DNA of 45,822 nucleotides, from contig JAAWCI010000031.1 in the NCBI GenBank assembly GCA_022793145.1, forward strand, positions 1-45,822, given 5' to 3'. Position numbers and translations under genes: made by a program. A model generated the notes under the pieces. It had not been told where the DNA came from. It did no database searches and saw only the letters and a program-made list of their open reading frames with translations. Position 1 is the stretch's first letter; every line of letters starts with the position of its first letter. This document shows, one piece after another, positions 24,494 through 33,488 of the stretch. The stretch comes from Bacilli bacterium. GTDB lineage: Bacteria; Bacillota_I; Bacilli_A; RF39; UBA660.

Positions 24494-25174
24494 ATGGCAA
24501 AGATTTTAATTGTAGAAGATGAAGAAACGATTCGTGTAGGTTTGAAATACTATTTGGAAGCTGAAAACTTTGAAATTAGAGAAGCTTCCTGTGCAAAAGA
24601 AGCAATTGAATGTATAGAAAAAGAATTGTTTGATTTGGTACTATTAGATATTAATTTACCAGATGAAGATGGATATCAGACTTTTCAAAAAATAAAAAAA
24701 ATCAAAGATATTGCAATTATCTTTCTAACTGCTAATGATTTGGAAATATCTATTGTAAGAGGACTTGATATGGGAGCAGATGATTATATTACAAAACCAT
24801 TTAAAGCAAGAGAACTTGTTTCTAGAATCAAAAATGTTCTTAGAAGAAACTCTAAAGAGAACAGCTCTGTTATTACGCTTCAAAATATTAAAATTGATAT
24901 GAAACAAGCAAAAGTATTTAAAAATGGAGTGGATGTAATGCTAACTGCTCTAGAATATAAAATATTACTGATTCTTGCTTTGAACCCAAATGTAGTTTTT
25001 TCTAGAGAAAAAATATTGGCAGATATCTGGGATGTGAATGAAGCATACGTTAATGATAACACTTTGACTGTTTATGTAAAAAGAATAAGAGAAAAGATAG
25101 AAGATAATCCAAATGAACCTAAAATAATTGAAACAGTTAGAGGAATTGGATATAAAGTCGGTGGAACATGTTAA
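24494..25174 (+). CDS. OmpR/PhoB-family response regulator
   Basis: A 226-residue regulator. The receiver domain (1-115) has the acidic pocket (VEDEE), phosphoacceptor D52 in LLDINLPDEDGY, T79-region FLTAND and K101-region ITKPF. The C-terminal winged-helix DNA-binding domain (about 127-224) ends DNTLTVYVKRIREKI...ETVRGIGYKV, the family signature. It overlaps the kinase gene by 7 bases. By order it likely controls the small-peptide/ABC operon downstream, whose promoter carries a matching inverted repeat. A TATAAT at 24472-24477 lies 17 bases before the start. Confidence 0.95.
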   Translation: MAKILIVEDEETIRVGLKYYLEAENFEIREASCAKEAIECIEKELFDLVLLDINLPDEDGYQTFQKIKKIKDIAIIFLTANDLEISIVRGLDMGADDYITKPFKARELVSRIKNVLRRNSKENSSVITLQNIKIDMKQAKVFKNGVDVMLTALEYKILLILALNPNVVFSREKILADIWDVNEAYVNDNTLTVYVKRIREKIEDNPNEPKIIETVRGIGYKVGGTC

Positions 25175-26394
25175 AAAATAAAGATGTAAAACGACTTATT
25201 TTGGGAGAACTTATTTTATTTGGAATCACTCTAATCATTGGATTTTTATTTTTTCAATTTATAGATGTGAAGTATAAAGAAGAGTTTGTTAAAAATAATG
25301 GTTATATGATATCAGCTCTTTTAAATACACATCCTGAACTAGAAGATGAGGTGATTACTTCTATTTTGTCTGGAAACGGAAATTTTGATGAAGGCAAACA
25401 GATTTTAAAGAAATATGGTTTGGATGAAACTGGAACTTTAAATTATTTGGAGCACTTCCATCATTTACAGACTGAAGTTATGCTCTCAACTTTTTTTATC
25501 ATAACAGGAATTTTTCTTTTGCTTTCCTTTTCCTATTGGATCTTTTTAAAGAAACATAATCAACAATTAAAATCTCTTAGTGAATATATGGATCATGTTT
25601 TAAATGGAAAATATAATTTAGATATAAAAGATTATGAAGAAGGAAATATTAGCACTTTAAAAAATGATGTGTATAAATTGACTGTAAAATTAAAAGAAGG
25701 GCGAGATCAGTCTTTACAAGATAAAAAAGAATTAGAACAAATTTTATCTGATATTTCTCATCAAATAAGAACCCCTTTAACGAGCATGTATGTGATTAAC
25801 GATTTATTATCAAAAGATGATATTGATTCTAAAACAAAACAGCAATTTTTAGACAAAAATAGAATGCAGTTAGAGCGAATAGAATGGCTTGTAACAACAT
25901 TGTTAAAAATGTCACGTTTGGATAGTGGAAGTGTTCAATTGAAATTGGAATTAACTAATATTTCAAATGTAATAGAGGAAGCTTTAGAACCCCTTCAAAT
26001 TCCAATAGAATTAAAGAAAATTGAAGTTCTTTTTGAAAAGCAAAATAAAACGATGGTATTATTAGATCCCCACTGGACTGTAGAAGTATTTGTGAATGTT
26101 TTAAAAAATGCTTATGAACATACAGAAGAAAATGGCAAAATAATAATCTCTATTTCTGATAATCCACTTTATACAGAAGTTTCTATTCAAGATACAGGAA
26201 GTGGCATAAAGAAAGAAGAATTGCCTCATATTTTTGAACGTTTTTACACTGGAAGTGGAAATAAAGAGTCTATTGGTGTCGGCTTAAATATGGCAAAGAA
26301 GGTTATGGAGAAGCAGCAAGGAGAAATCTATGCAACATCTATAGAAGGAGAAGGAACTAATTTTTTTATCAAATTTTATAAAAATATGATTTAG
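25168..26394 (+). CDS. Membrane sensor histidine kinase
   Basis: A 408-residue kinase. It has two membrane helices (about 10-32 and 106-127) around a 74-residue extracytoplasmic part, then a HAMP-like linker. The dimerisation domain has SDISHQIRTPLTS with the phosphoacceptor H198. The ATPase domain carries the N box (FVNVLKNAYEH), G1 (IQDTGSGI), F box (HIFERFYTG) and G2 (GVGLNMAKK). The sensor part is larger than in the classic intramembrane-sensing BceS type (two helices with almost no loop), so it may sense a ligand outside. It is co-transcribed with the regulator and ends in a terminator overlapping its stop. Confidence 0.94.
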   Translation: MLKNKDVKRLILGELILFGITLIIGFLFFQFIDVKYKEEFVKNNGYMISALLNTHPELEDEVITSILSGNGNFDEGKQILKKYGLDETGTLNYLEHFHHLQTEVMLSTFFIITGIFLLLSFSYWIFLKKHNQQLKSLSEYMDHVLNGKYNLDIKDYEEGNISTLKNDVYKLTVKLKEGRDQSLQDKKELEQILSDISHQIRTPLTSMYVINDLLSKDDIDSKTKQQFLDKNRMQLERIEWLVTTLLKMSRLDSGSVQLKLELTNISNVIEEALEPLQIPIELKKIEVLFEKQNKTMVLLDPHWTVEVFVNVLKNAYEHTEENGKIIISISDNPLYTEVSIQDTGSGIKKEELPHIFERFYTGSGNKESIGVGLNMAKKVMEKQQGEIYATSIEGEGTNFFIKFYKNMI

Positions 26395-26415
26395 ATAGAT
26401 TTTTCTATCTTTTTT
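26393..26415 (+). terminator. Terminator of the two-component genes
   Basis: AGATAGA / TCTATCT stem with a T4 loop and a T tail. Confidence 0.8.
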
Positions 26416-26534
26416 ACTGAGATAGTAGAAGAAAATCTTATTAAGAAAACACTTGAAACTGTTAAAAATATAAATATTGTTTATTCTATTTTGCATTTTT
26501 AAATAATTAACCATATGATTCAGAAAAGAGTAAG

Positions 26535-26548
26535 TGACAAAACTGTCA
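26535..26548. promoter_or_regulatory. Inverted repeat TGACA-N4-TGTCA, likely response-regulator site
   Basis: It fits the TnACA-N4-TGTnA pattern described for BceR-like regulators. It lies about 50 bases upstream of a -10-like TAGAAT (26583-26588) that lacks a good -35, as expected for an activated promoter. Further TCA half sites follow at roughly one-turn spacing (TAGTCACATG, AAGTCAT). Confidence 0.6.
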
Positions 26549-26612
26549 TGATTTTAGTCACATGAAAGTCATAAATATTAGATAGAATGATATCAGTGAA
26601 GGAGGAATTCTT

Positions 26613-26753
26613 ATGAAAGAGATTATTTGTTATATACTTCCAGTCATCATTGTATTTTGCTTGATTGGGATTATAGAAAGTGCTATGCTATTTGAAAAAG
26701 CAGAGGAAGAAGTTTCATCCTTGCATTCTAAAAAAATTATATGTAAAAAGTAA
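26613..26753 (+). CDS. 46-residue single-helix membrane peptide
   Basis: A short ORF with a textbook AAGGAGGA ribosome binding site 7-8 bases before the ATG. It has one hydrophobic helix (about 5-23: CYILPVIIVFCLIGIIES), an acidic segment (EKAEEE) and a basic C-terminus (KKIICKK). It ends 15 bases before the ABC ATPase gene, inside the predicted regulon. Small membrane peptides sometimes tune ABC exporters or sensor kinases; that role here is inference. It resembles no family I know. Confidence 0.7.
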   Translation: MKEIICYILPVIIVFCLIGIIESAMLFEKAEEEVSSLHSKKIICKK

Positions 26754-26768
26754 GAAAGGACGAATATT

Positions 26769-27449
26769 ATGGAAATATTAAAAGTAGACAATTTATGCAA
26801 AACGTATGGAAAAGGAGAAACTTTGGTAAAAGCTTTGGATCATGTCAGTTTCTCAGTAGAAAAAGGGGAGTTTGTTGCAATTGTAGGATCTAGTGGAAGT
26901 GGAAAAAGTACACTTTTACATATACTAGGTGGAGTAGATAGACCTACTAGTGGAAAAGTATATGTAGAAGGGGAAGATGTTTATAAATTAAACGAGACAA
27001 ACTTGGCGATTTTCAGAAGAAGACAAGTTGGACTTATTTATCAATTTTATAATTTAATTCCAATTTTAAATGTAACAGAGAATATCACATTACCAATTTT
27101 ATTAGATAGTAAGAAAGTAGACCAAGTTTATTTAAATGAATTAATAGAAACATTAGGATTACAAAATCGAATTAGTCATTTACCAAATGAACTATCAGGT
27201 GGGCAACAACAAAGGGTATCTATCGGAAGAGCTTTGATGAACCATCCGGCTTTACTTTTAGCAGATGAACCAACTGGGAATCTAGATAGTAAGGCCTCAA
27301 AAGAGATTGTAGAATTATTAAAATTATCGAACAAAAAATACAAACAGACCATTATTATGATTACCCATGATTATAATCTTGCGTTAAACGCCAATAGAAT
27401 TATTACCATTGATGATGGGAAAATTATCAATGATGAGAAGGTGCAATAA
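26769..27449 (+). CDS. ABC transporter ATPase (MacB/LolD/BceA type)
   Basis: A 226-residue ATPase. Walker A is GSSGSGKSTLL (about 38-48), the Q loop lies in YQFYNLIP, the signature is LSGGQQQRVSIGRAL, Walker B is LLLADEPTGNLDS, and the H loop is MITHD. This is the subgroup that pairs with FtsX-type permeases, including antimicrobial-peptide resistance modules. AAAGGACG lies upstream. The stop overlaps the permease start (TAATG). Confidence 0.95.
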   Translation: MEILKVDNLCKTYGKGETLVKALDHVSFSVEKGEFVAIVGSSGSGKSTLLHILGGVDRPTSGKVYVEGEDVYKLNETNLAIFRRRQVGLIYQFYNLIPILNVTENITLPILLDSKKVDQVYLNELIETLGLQNRISHLPNELSGGQQQRVSIGRALMNHPALLLADEPTGNLDSKASKEIVELLKLSNKKYKQTIIMITHDYNLALNANRIITIDDGKIINDEKVQ

Positions 27450-30076
27450 TGAAAATATTAAATGAACTTACAATAAAACATTTAAAGATGAATAAAAAAA
27501 GAACTATTGTAACCATTATTGGAATTATTTTATCAACTGCTTTAATGGTTGGAATTGGACTTTTATTTTCAACGATTCAAGATAATTCTATTCGTACTAC
27601 GAAAGCAGAGACTGGAGATTATCATGCTTTATTATTTGATTTAGATAATAAAAAATTAGATGTTTTAGCAAATAATCATCATGTGAAACATTATTTTTAT
27701 GAATCACCAATAGGATTTAGTGAATTTAAAGAGAGTGAAGCTGATGATTCTAAAAAGTACTTTTTTATCAACGCTGTATCTGATGATTATTTGAAAGAAA
27801 TGAAGCTTGTAAAGGGAAGATTTCCAGAAAATGAAAATGAAATTGTCATTCCAAATCATTTGTTAAATGAAAATAAAATTAATTATCAAATAGGAGAAGA
27901 AATTACTTTAAAAATTGGAAGAAGAGAGAATGAAGAAGGCACTCTTCCTAAAAATGAAGAATTTTATGATATTGATTCAGATGTAGAAGCAGATACTGAA
28001 AAATATGAGTATACGTATAAAGATGATGTTTCAAAAACTTTGGTAGATACAAAAGAATATACATATAAAATAGTAGGGATTATAGAAAAACCAGTATTTG
28101 AACCTTGGAATGCAGCAGGTTATACTTTTTTAACAAAAATTGATTTAGAAAATCAAAATGTCAATGTTTATATGACGTTTAAAAAACCATCAAAAGCGTA
28201 TGAGGATATGAAATCTTTGACGAAAAATTTAGGCTTTTTTGAAGGAGAAGCAGAAGTTCATTATAATGATTCTTTGTTAGCTCTTTATGGTGCTAGCAGA
28301 TATGGAAATATTATGCAAGCTCTCATTAATGTTATGGTGATTATGTTAACCTTAGTATCGATTGGGTGTGTTGTTGTTATCTATAATTCATTTGCGATTT
28401 CTGTTATGGAAAGAAAAAAACAATTTGGATTATTTTCTAGTATTGGTGCTACAAAAAAACAATTGCGACAAACTGTATTTTTTGAAGCTCTCATTGTAGG
28501 ACTAATTGGAATTCCTTTAGGAGTATTAGGAAGTTTTATTGGAATTGGTATCGTAGTAGCGATTATTAATTATTTAATTCCTAATTTATTTGGAACCAAT
28601 CTTGTGCTAACAGCTTATCCAATATTTTTAATCATACCAATTACATTTATGATTGTTACTATTTTAATTTCAGCATATTTGCCAGCATTAAAAGCAAGTA
28701 AAATTACTCCAATAGAAGCAATCAGACTAAATGATGATATTAAAATTAAGAATAGAAAATTAAAAACAGGAAAATGGGTACAGAAATTCTTTGGAGTAGA
28801 AGGAGAGATTGCTTTAAAGAATATTAAGAGAAATAAGAAAAAATATCGTATTACAATTGTATCTCTTTTCATCAGTATTGTGCTATTCATTTCATTTTCA
28901 ACTTTTGTTGAATATGGAATGAAAACTTCTTCTGATACATTAGAAATACCAGATTTTGATATAGAATTAGTGGTAAAAGAACCTTCTACTTATCAGAATT
29001 TTATTGATACTGTGAAGAATTATGAAGGCGTAGAAAAAAATGCTGTATTGAAATATGGCTCAAAATATACTACTTCTTATAAATTAGATGAACTATATAA
29101 TGAAGAACTGATAGACTATTTTAGTGGATCAAAGACAGATGGAATTTCTCTTACCATTATTTCATTGGATACTGATAATTACAAAAGTTATTTAAAGGAA
29201 CTAGGATTAAAAGAAGAACAACCAATCTTGATTGACAAAACAAAATATGTATTATATAGAAATAATAACCGGAAAGTTTATAATTCTACAGTTTTAAAAG
29301 ACCCAAAAAAAGAATATCAATTTAATATATGTAATAGAATAGCAGGTGAAGAATTTGAACTTACTTGTAATGGTAGTTTAGAAAATATTTATATTACAAA
29401 AAAAGTACCATTTGTAATAGATAATTTTCTATCAGAGGGAGCTATTGTCATAATTGTTCCTGAAGCAACTTTTAATCAACTATTTAAAGAAAACGAAGAA
29501 TATTATGATAGTTATTATTCAGATAGTTCTTATATATATCTAAAAGCTCCAAAGTATCAAAAATTAGACCAATATGTTACAGATTATAGGGAAACATTGA
29601 GTAATAAATGGGAAATTAGCTATTTTAATTACCCAAAAGAAATGAGACAAATGAAAAATTTATATATTGTAGTAGGATTACTATTATATGGATTTATTAC
29701 ACTTGTTACATTAATTGGAGTTACGAGTGTCTTTAATACCATTAACACAAGTATTCAATTAAGGAGAAAAGAATTTGCAATGCTACGTAGTATGGGTCTT
29801 ACTCCACATGGCTTTAATAAAATTTTATACTTTGAAAGTTTCTTCTTTGGAGTAAAATCTTTATTGTATGGAATCCCATTTTCTTTCTTAATTATTTTAT
29901 GGATTCATAGCGTAATGTCAGGAGTTAGCAGTTTTGGTAAATTTTTAATACCATGGAAAAGTATTGGAATTGCAGTTCTTGCTGTATTTATAATTATCTT
30001 TTTAACAATGATGTATGCAACGAAAAAAATGAAAAAAGAAAATATTTTAGATGCGATTAGAGAAGAGAACATTTAG
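27449..30076 (+). CDS. FtsX-type ABC transporter permease, 875 residues
   Basis: A large permease with eight predicted membrane helices. These are one at 18-40, then three of an FtsX domain (about 285-310, 337-372 and 388-415), one at 466-486 and three of a second FtsX domain (about 745-772, 800-825 and 842-862). It has two large extracytoplasmic domains (about 42-280 and 490-740). This duplicated-FtsX layout fits permeases that work by mechanotransmission in peptide or lipoprotein export. It differs from the ten-helix BceB. The regulator, kinase and operator upstream suggest induction by a cell-envelope stressor. Substrate unknown. Confidence 0.9.
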   Translation: MKILNELTIKHLKMNKKRTIVTIIGIILSTALMVGIGLLFSTIQDNSIRTTKAETGDYHALLFDLDNKKLDVLANNHHVKHYFYESPIGFSEFKESEADDSKKYFFINAVSDDYLKEMKLVKGRFPENENEIVIPNHLLNENKINYQIGEEITLKIGRRENEEGTLPKNEEFYDIDSDVEADTEKYEYTYKDDVSKTLVDTKEYTYKIVGIIEKPVFEPWNAAGYTFLTKIDLENQNVNVYMTFKKPSKAYEDMKSLTKNLGFFEGEAEVHYNDSLLALYGASRYGNIMQALINVMVIMLTLVSIGCVVVIYNSFAISVMERKKQFGLFSSIGATKKQLRQTVFFEALIVGLIGIPLGVLGSFIGIGIVVAIINYLIPNLFGTNLVLTAYPIFLIIPITFMIVTILISAYLPALKASKITPIEAIRLNDDIKIKNRKLKTGKWVQKFFGVEGEIALKNIKRNKKKYRITIVSLFISIVLFISFSTFVEYGMKTSSDTLEIPDFDIELVVKEPSTYQNFIDTVKNYEGVEKNAVLKYGSKYTTSYKLDELYNEELIDYFSGSKTDGISLTIISLDTDNYKSYLKELGLKEEQPILIDKTKYVLYRNNNRKVYNSTVLKDPKKEYQFNICNRIAGEEFELTCNGSLENIYITKKVPFVIDNFLSEGAIVIIVPEATFNQLFKENEEYYDSYYSDSSYIYLKAPKYQKLDQYVTDYRETLSNKWEISYFNYPKEMRQMKNLYIVVGLLLYGFITLVTLIGVTSVFNTINTSIQLRRKEFAMLRSMGLTPHGFNKILYFESFFFGVKSLLYGIPFSFLIILWIHSVMSGVSSFGKFLIPWKSIGIAVLAVFIIIFLTMMYATKKMKKENILDAIREENI

Positions 30077-30092
30077 TCCTTTTCTCTTTTTC
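30063..30092 (+). terminator. Terminator of the ABC operon
   Basis: AAGAGAA / TTCTCTT stem with a loop of about 12 bases and a T tail. Confidence 0.6.
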
Positions 30093-30118
30093 TTCCTAAT
30101 TTTTTTTAAGAAATAACC

Positions 30119-30147
30119 TTGACTAAATATTAAAAAAACTATATGAT
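30119..30147 (+). promoter_or_regulatory. Promoter of the pilin-like gene
   Basis: TTGACT at 30119-30124, 17-base spacer, TATGAT at 30142-30147. Confidence 0.7.
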
Positions 30148-30172
30148 TATATATAGAGTAGAGGGTGTCTAA

Positions 30173-30598
30173 ATGAAGCAAAGAGGATTTACACTAGCTG
30201 AACTTTTAGGAGTTATTACTATATTAGCTGTTGTAGCACTATTAGCGATTCCAATGGTTTCAAGAAATATAGCTAGAGGGAAACAAAATCTATATAAAAT
30301 TCAAATGGAGAATATTAAAAAAGCTGCAGGGGATTGGATGGCAAAACATGCATTAGAAATACCTGAGGAATCGATTAATACCAGTATTACTTTAGGATGC
30401 TTAAAAGCAGAAGGAATATTGGAAGTTTCTATTGAAAATCCAATTACTGGCGCACAGTTTCCAAATGATATGATAGTAAAGATTAAATCTGGTTCAAATC
30501 AGTATATTTATGAAGTAGTAGAAGATAGTGGAACAGATGATAAAGTACCACTTCCAGCAGGAAAGTGTAGCTTTAATCATACTGCTATAGAGGGCTAA
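30173..30598 (+). CDS. Type IV pilin-like / pseudopilin protein
   Basis: A 141-residue protein with a class III signal. Short basic MKQRG precedes FTLAELLGVITILAVVALLA, so cleavage would follow G5, and the conserved Glu sits at mature position 5. One N-terminal helix is followed by a small globular domain with two cysteines (LGCL about 83 and GKCSF about 133) that could pair. It resembles ComGC/ComGD-like pseudopilins or stand-alone pilins. No prepilin peptidase, ATPase or other pilus gene is in the window, so it must be assembled by a system encoded elsewhere. It has its own promoter and terminator. Confidence 0.88.
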   Translation: MKQRGFTLAELLGVITILAVVALLAIPMVSRNIARGKQNLYKIQMENIKKAAGDWMAKHALEIPEESINTSITLGCLKAEGILEVSIENPITGAQFPNDMIVKIKSGSNQYIYEVVEDSGTDDKVPLPAGKCSFNHTAIEG

Positions 30599-30622
30599 AA
30601 GTAGGATTTTCCTATTTTTTTT
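30597..30622 (+). terminator. Terminator of the pilin-like gene
   Basis: AAAGTAGGA / TCCTATTTT stem, 3-base loop, T tail. Confidence 0.75.
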
Positions 30623-30687
30623 CTCCTCATAAACTCTTTAGAAATTGAATAGAATATGATATAATGAACTTTGAAGGGTGTGATAAT

Positions 30688-31770
30688 ATGAGAGTTGTCA
30701 TAAGTGCAGGTGGAACAGGTGGTCATATTTATCCAGCGTTAGCAATTATAAATAAAATAAAAGAAAAAGAACCCAATAGTGAATTCTTATATATTGGAAC
30801 TCATGATAGAATGGAAAATTCTATTGTTCCAGCTCACCATATTCCTTTTAAACAATTGGAAATTTATGGTTTTTATCGAAAAAAGCTTTTAAAAAATGGG
30901 AAAACAATTTATTATTTTATGAAAGCAATTAAAAAATCAAAAAGAATATTAAAAGATTTTAAGCCTGATATTGTAATTGGAGTGGGGGGATATGTGACAG
31001 CTCCTGTTATTTATGCCGCACATAAACTAAAAATTAAAACATTTATTCATGAACAAAATAGTGTCCCTGGAGCTTCTAATTTATTTTTGAGTAAGTATGT
31101 AGATCAAATTGGTGTTTCTTTTCCCGATTCGGTAAATTCATTTCCAAAAGAAAAAACGATTTTTACAGGAAATCCTTGTAGTGAAGATGCGGTGAAAAAA
31201 ATGCCAATGAGCAAAGCAGAATTTGGTTTGCATCAAGAAAAACAATTGGTACTTATTGTAATGGGATCATTAGGTGCAACAAAAATTAATGAGTTTTTAG
31301 TGGCAACAATGAATCAATTTCGAGGAAAAAGCTATGAAGTTTTATTTGTAACAGGAAAGAAAGATTATGATGATGTTTCAAAAACTAAATTTCCACAAAA
31401 TGTAAAAGTTGTTCCATATATTGAAAATATGACTCGAATTATGAAAAATACAGATTTAATGGTAACAAGAGCAGGTGCTTCTACATTAAGCGAGCTCATT
31501 GCACTTCATATCCCATCTATTCTAATACCAAGTCCTTATGTTCCAAATAACCATCAGTATAAAAATGCAATAGCCCTTACTGAAAAAGGAGCAGCAGTTT
31601 TATTGGAAGAGAAGGATTTAAAGGATGATATATTAGTAAAAAGCATTGATTCTATATTAGCAAATAAATTAAAGCAGCAAGAGATGAAAGAACAACTAAG
31701 AAAATTAGACATTCCAGATAGTGCAACAAGAATTGTTACTTGCATTCAAAAGTTAATAGATAGGAAGTAA
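30688..31770 (+). CDS. murG: UDP-GlcNAc:lipid I N-acetylglucosaminyltransferase MurG
   Basis: A 360-residue GT28 enzyme that turns lipid I into lipid II on the inner membrane face. SAGGTGGHIYPA (about 5-16) is the N-terminal G loop, GVGGYVTAP and HEQNSVPGASN bind lipid I, and RAGASTLSE with PYVPNNHQ binds UDP-GlcNAc. The frame opens at 30664, but the in-frame ATG at 30688 gives the usual MRVVISAGGTGG start and follows GAAGGGTGTGAT. An extended -10 TGATATAAT (30657-30665) overlaps the longer frame. It starts the murG-murB-divIB operon. Confidence 0.97.
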   Translation: MRVVISAGGTGGHIYPALAIINKIKEKEPNSEFLYIGTHDRMENSIVPAHHIPFKQLEIYGFYRKKLLKNGKTIYYFMKAIKKSKRILKDFKPDIVIGVGGYVTAPVIYAAHKLKIKTFIHEQNSVPGASNLFLSKYVDQIGVSFPDSVNSFPKEKTIFTGNPCSEDAVKKMPMSKAEFGLHQEKQLVLIVMGSLGATKINEFLVATMNQFRGKSYEVLFVTGKKDYDDVSKTKFPQNVKVVPYIENMTRIMKNTDLMVTRAGASTLSELIALHIPSILIPSPYVPNNHQYKNAIALTEKGAAVLLEEKDLKDDILVKSIDSILANKLKQQEMKEQLRKLDIPDSATRIVTCIQKLIDRK

Positions 31771-31772
31771 AT

Positions 31773-32666
31773 ATGGATATTATAAAACAATTAGAAAATT
31801 TAAATTGTGGTAAAGTACTTGCAAACTGTAATTTAAAAGAGTATACAACATATCAAATGGAGGGAATTATAGATGCAGTTATTTTTCCCACTTCTATAGA
31901 AGAATTAAAAACCTTATTGCAGTTTTTAAAAGTCAATCATGTGAAACATAAAATTATTGGAAATGGTTCTAATTTGATATTTGAAAAACATTATAATGGG
32001 GTATTAATCAAATTAGAAGCGTTTCATCATTTGGAAATAAACGATACTATGATTACTGTAGGGGCTGGTTACTCAATTATGAAGCTTGCTTTAAAAGCAT
32101 CAAGAATGGGATTGTCAGGCCTAGAATTTGCTACTGGAATTCCAGGTACTGTAGGGGGAGCTATTTTTATGAATGCAGGAGCCTATAAAAGTGATATGGG
32201 CTATATTGTAAGAACAGTTACAGTATTAACACCAGAATTAGAAATCAAAGAACTTACAAATCAAGAGATGGAATTTCATTATCGAACGTCTTTTTTGCAA
32301 AAACATTCTGGATATATTTGTTTAGAAGCAAAGATAGAATTGATACATGGTGACCAGGAGGAAATTTCAGAATTGATCAAGGAAAGAAAAAAAAGACGAT
32401 TGGAAACCCAACCTTTAGAATATCCAAGTGCAGGAAGTGTATTCCGTAACCCAGAAGGAGATTTTGCTGGTAGACTAATAGAATTGATCGGATATAAAGG
32501 AAAAAAAATCGGCGGTGCTGAAGTAAGTAAAAAACATGCCAATTTTATTATTAATAAAGATGGAGCGACAGGAGAAGATATTAAACAATTAATTAGAGAA
32601 ATTCAAGAGAAAGTAAAAAAGGAAACAGGAATTGAATTAAAAGTAGAACAAGAATTCGTAGAATAA
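31773..32666 (+). CDS. murB: UDP-N-acetylenolpyruvoylglucosamine reductase MurB
   Basis: A 297-residue FAD enzyme that reduces UDP-GlcNAc-enolpyruvate to UDP-MurNAc. The FAD-binding region has IGNGSNL, then GLSGLEFATGIPGTVGGAIFMNAGAY. The sequence YPSAGSVFRNP carries the catalytic Ser of the type II (Gram-positive) enzyme, and AEVSKKHANFIIN matches the C-terminal substrate domain. It starts 2 bases after murG, with TAGGAAGT as ribosome binding site, as in the Bacillus cluster. Confidence 0.97.
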   Translation: MDIIKQLENLNCGKVLANCNLKEYTTYQMEGIIDAVIFPTSIEELKTLLQFLKVNHVKHKIIGNGSNLIFEKHYNGVLIKLEAFHHLEINDTMITVGAGYSIMKLALKASRMGLSGLEFATGIPGTVGGAIFMNAGAYKSDMGYIVRTVTVLTPELEIKELTNQEMEFHYRTSFLQKHSGYICLEAKIELIHGDQEEISELIKERKKRRLETQPLEYPSAGSVFRNPEGDFAGRLIELIGYKGKKIGGAEVSKKHANFIINKDGATGEDIKQLIREIQEKVKKETGIELKVEQEFVE

Positions 32667-32678
32667 AAAGGTGATTTT

Positions 32679-33428
32679 GTGAAAAATAAAAAAAATAAAG
32701 TAGTTAAAAAAAATGTTTCATATCAACCAAATATTGCACCCCAAAAAAAGATGGAACCAAAAAAGAAAATCAAAATTCGGTATGGAAGAATCTTGATTGC
32801 CTTTATTATTTTAATCTTACTTTATCTTTTTTTATCTTTCTGCTATAGAGCACCAATTAAAAATATTGTTATTCAAAATAATTATTACTTACATGATCAA
32901 GAAATCATTGATTTGGCTCATTTACAAGATTATCCTTCTAGTTTTATAAATTCAAGTTCTAAAATAAAAAAAAGATTGGAGCAAAGTACTTACATTAAAT
33001 CTGCAAATGTAAGTAAGAACTGGACAGGTAGAGTTCTAATTGTGATAGAAGAAAATTATCCTATGTTTTATTATCAGCCAAATAATAAAATCGTTTTGCT
33101 AGATGGGACAGAAGTGAAAGCAACTTTTGATGTACCTTTGGTTATCAATTATATTCCTAATACCAAATATGAACAGTTTATGGAAAGAATGAGAGAAGTT
33201 TCTAAGGATATTTTGGGAAGAATTTCAGAAATTAAATATGATCCAAATGAAGTGGATGATGGTAGATTTCTTCTTTCTATGAGTGATGGAAACTATGTTT
33301 ACTTAACTCTTACCCGGTTTTCATTGATTAATCATTATACAGAAATTATTAGTAAAGATGAGTTTATTGGAAAAAAAGGAATTATTAAATTGGATGCTGG
33401 AAATTCTTTTGAAATTTTAGAAGGATAG
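32679..33428 (+). CDS. divIB: Division protein DivIB/FtsQ
   Basis: A 249-residue bitopic membrane protein. A very basic cytoplasmic N-terminus (about 1-32) is followed by one membrane helix (about 36-58). A POTRA domain follows (about 62-130: IKNIVIQNNYYLHDQEIIDLA...SANVSKNWTGRVLIVIEE), then a beta domain. It stabilises the FtsL/FtsB division complex. The start is GTG at 32679 after AAAGGTGAT. Position after murB matches Bacillus. ftsL and divIC are not in the window. Confidence 0.9.
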   Translation: MKNKKNKVVKKNVSYQPNIAPQKKMEPKKKIKIRYGRILIAFIILILLYLFLSFCYRAPIKNIVIQNNYYLHDQEIIDLAHLQDYPSSFINSSSKIKKRLEQSTYIKSANVSKNWTGRVLIVIEENYPMFYYQPNNKIVLLDGTEVKATFDVPLVINYIPNTKYEQFMERMREVSKDILGRISEIKYDPNEVDDGRFLLSMSDGNYVYLTLTRFSLINHYTEIISKDEFIGKKGIIKLDAGNSFEILEG

Positions 33429-33450
33429 ACTTGAATCTATCTCTTTTTTT
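33424..33450 (+). terminator. Terminator of murG-murB-divIB
   Basis: GATAGA / TCTATC stem, 6-base loop, T tract; overlaps the divIB stop. Confidence 0.8.
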
Positions 33451-33488
33451 TGATATTATAATGACTGTTTTATGAAAAGAGGCTTACT

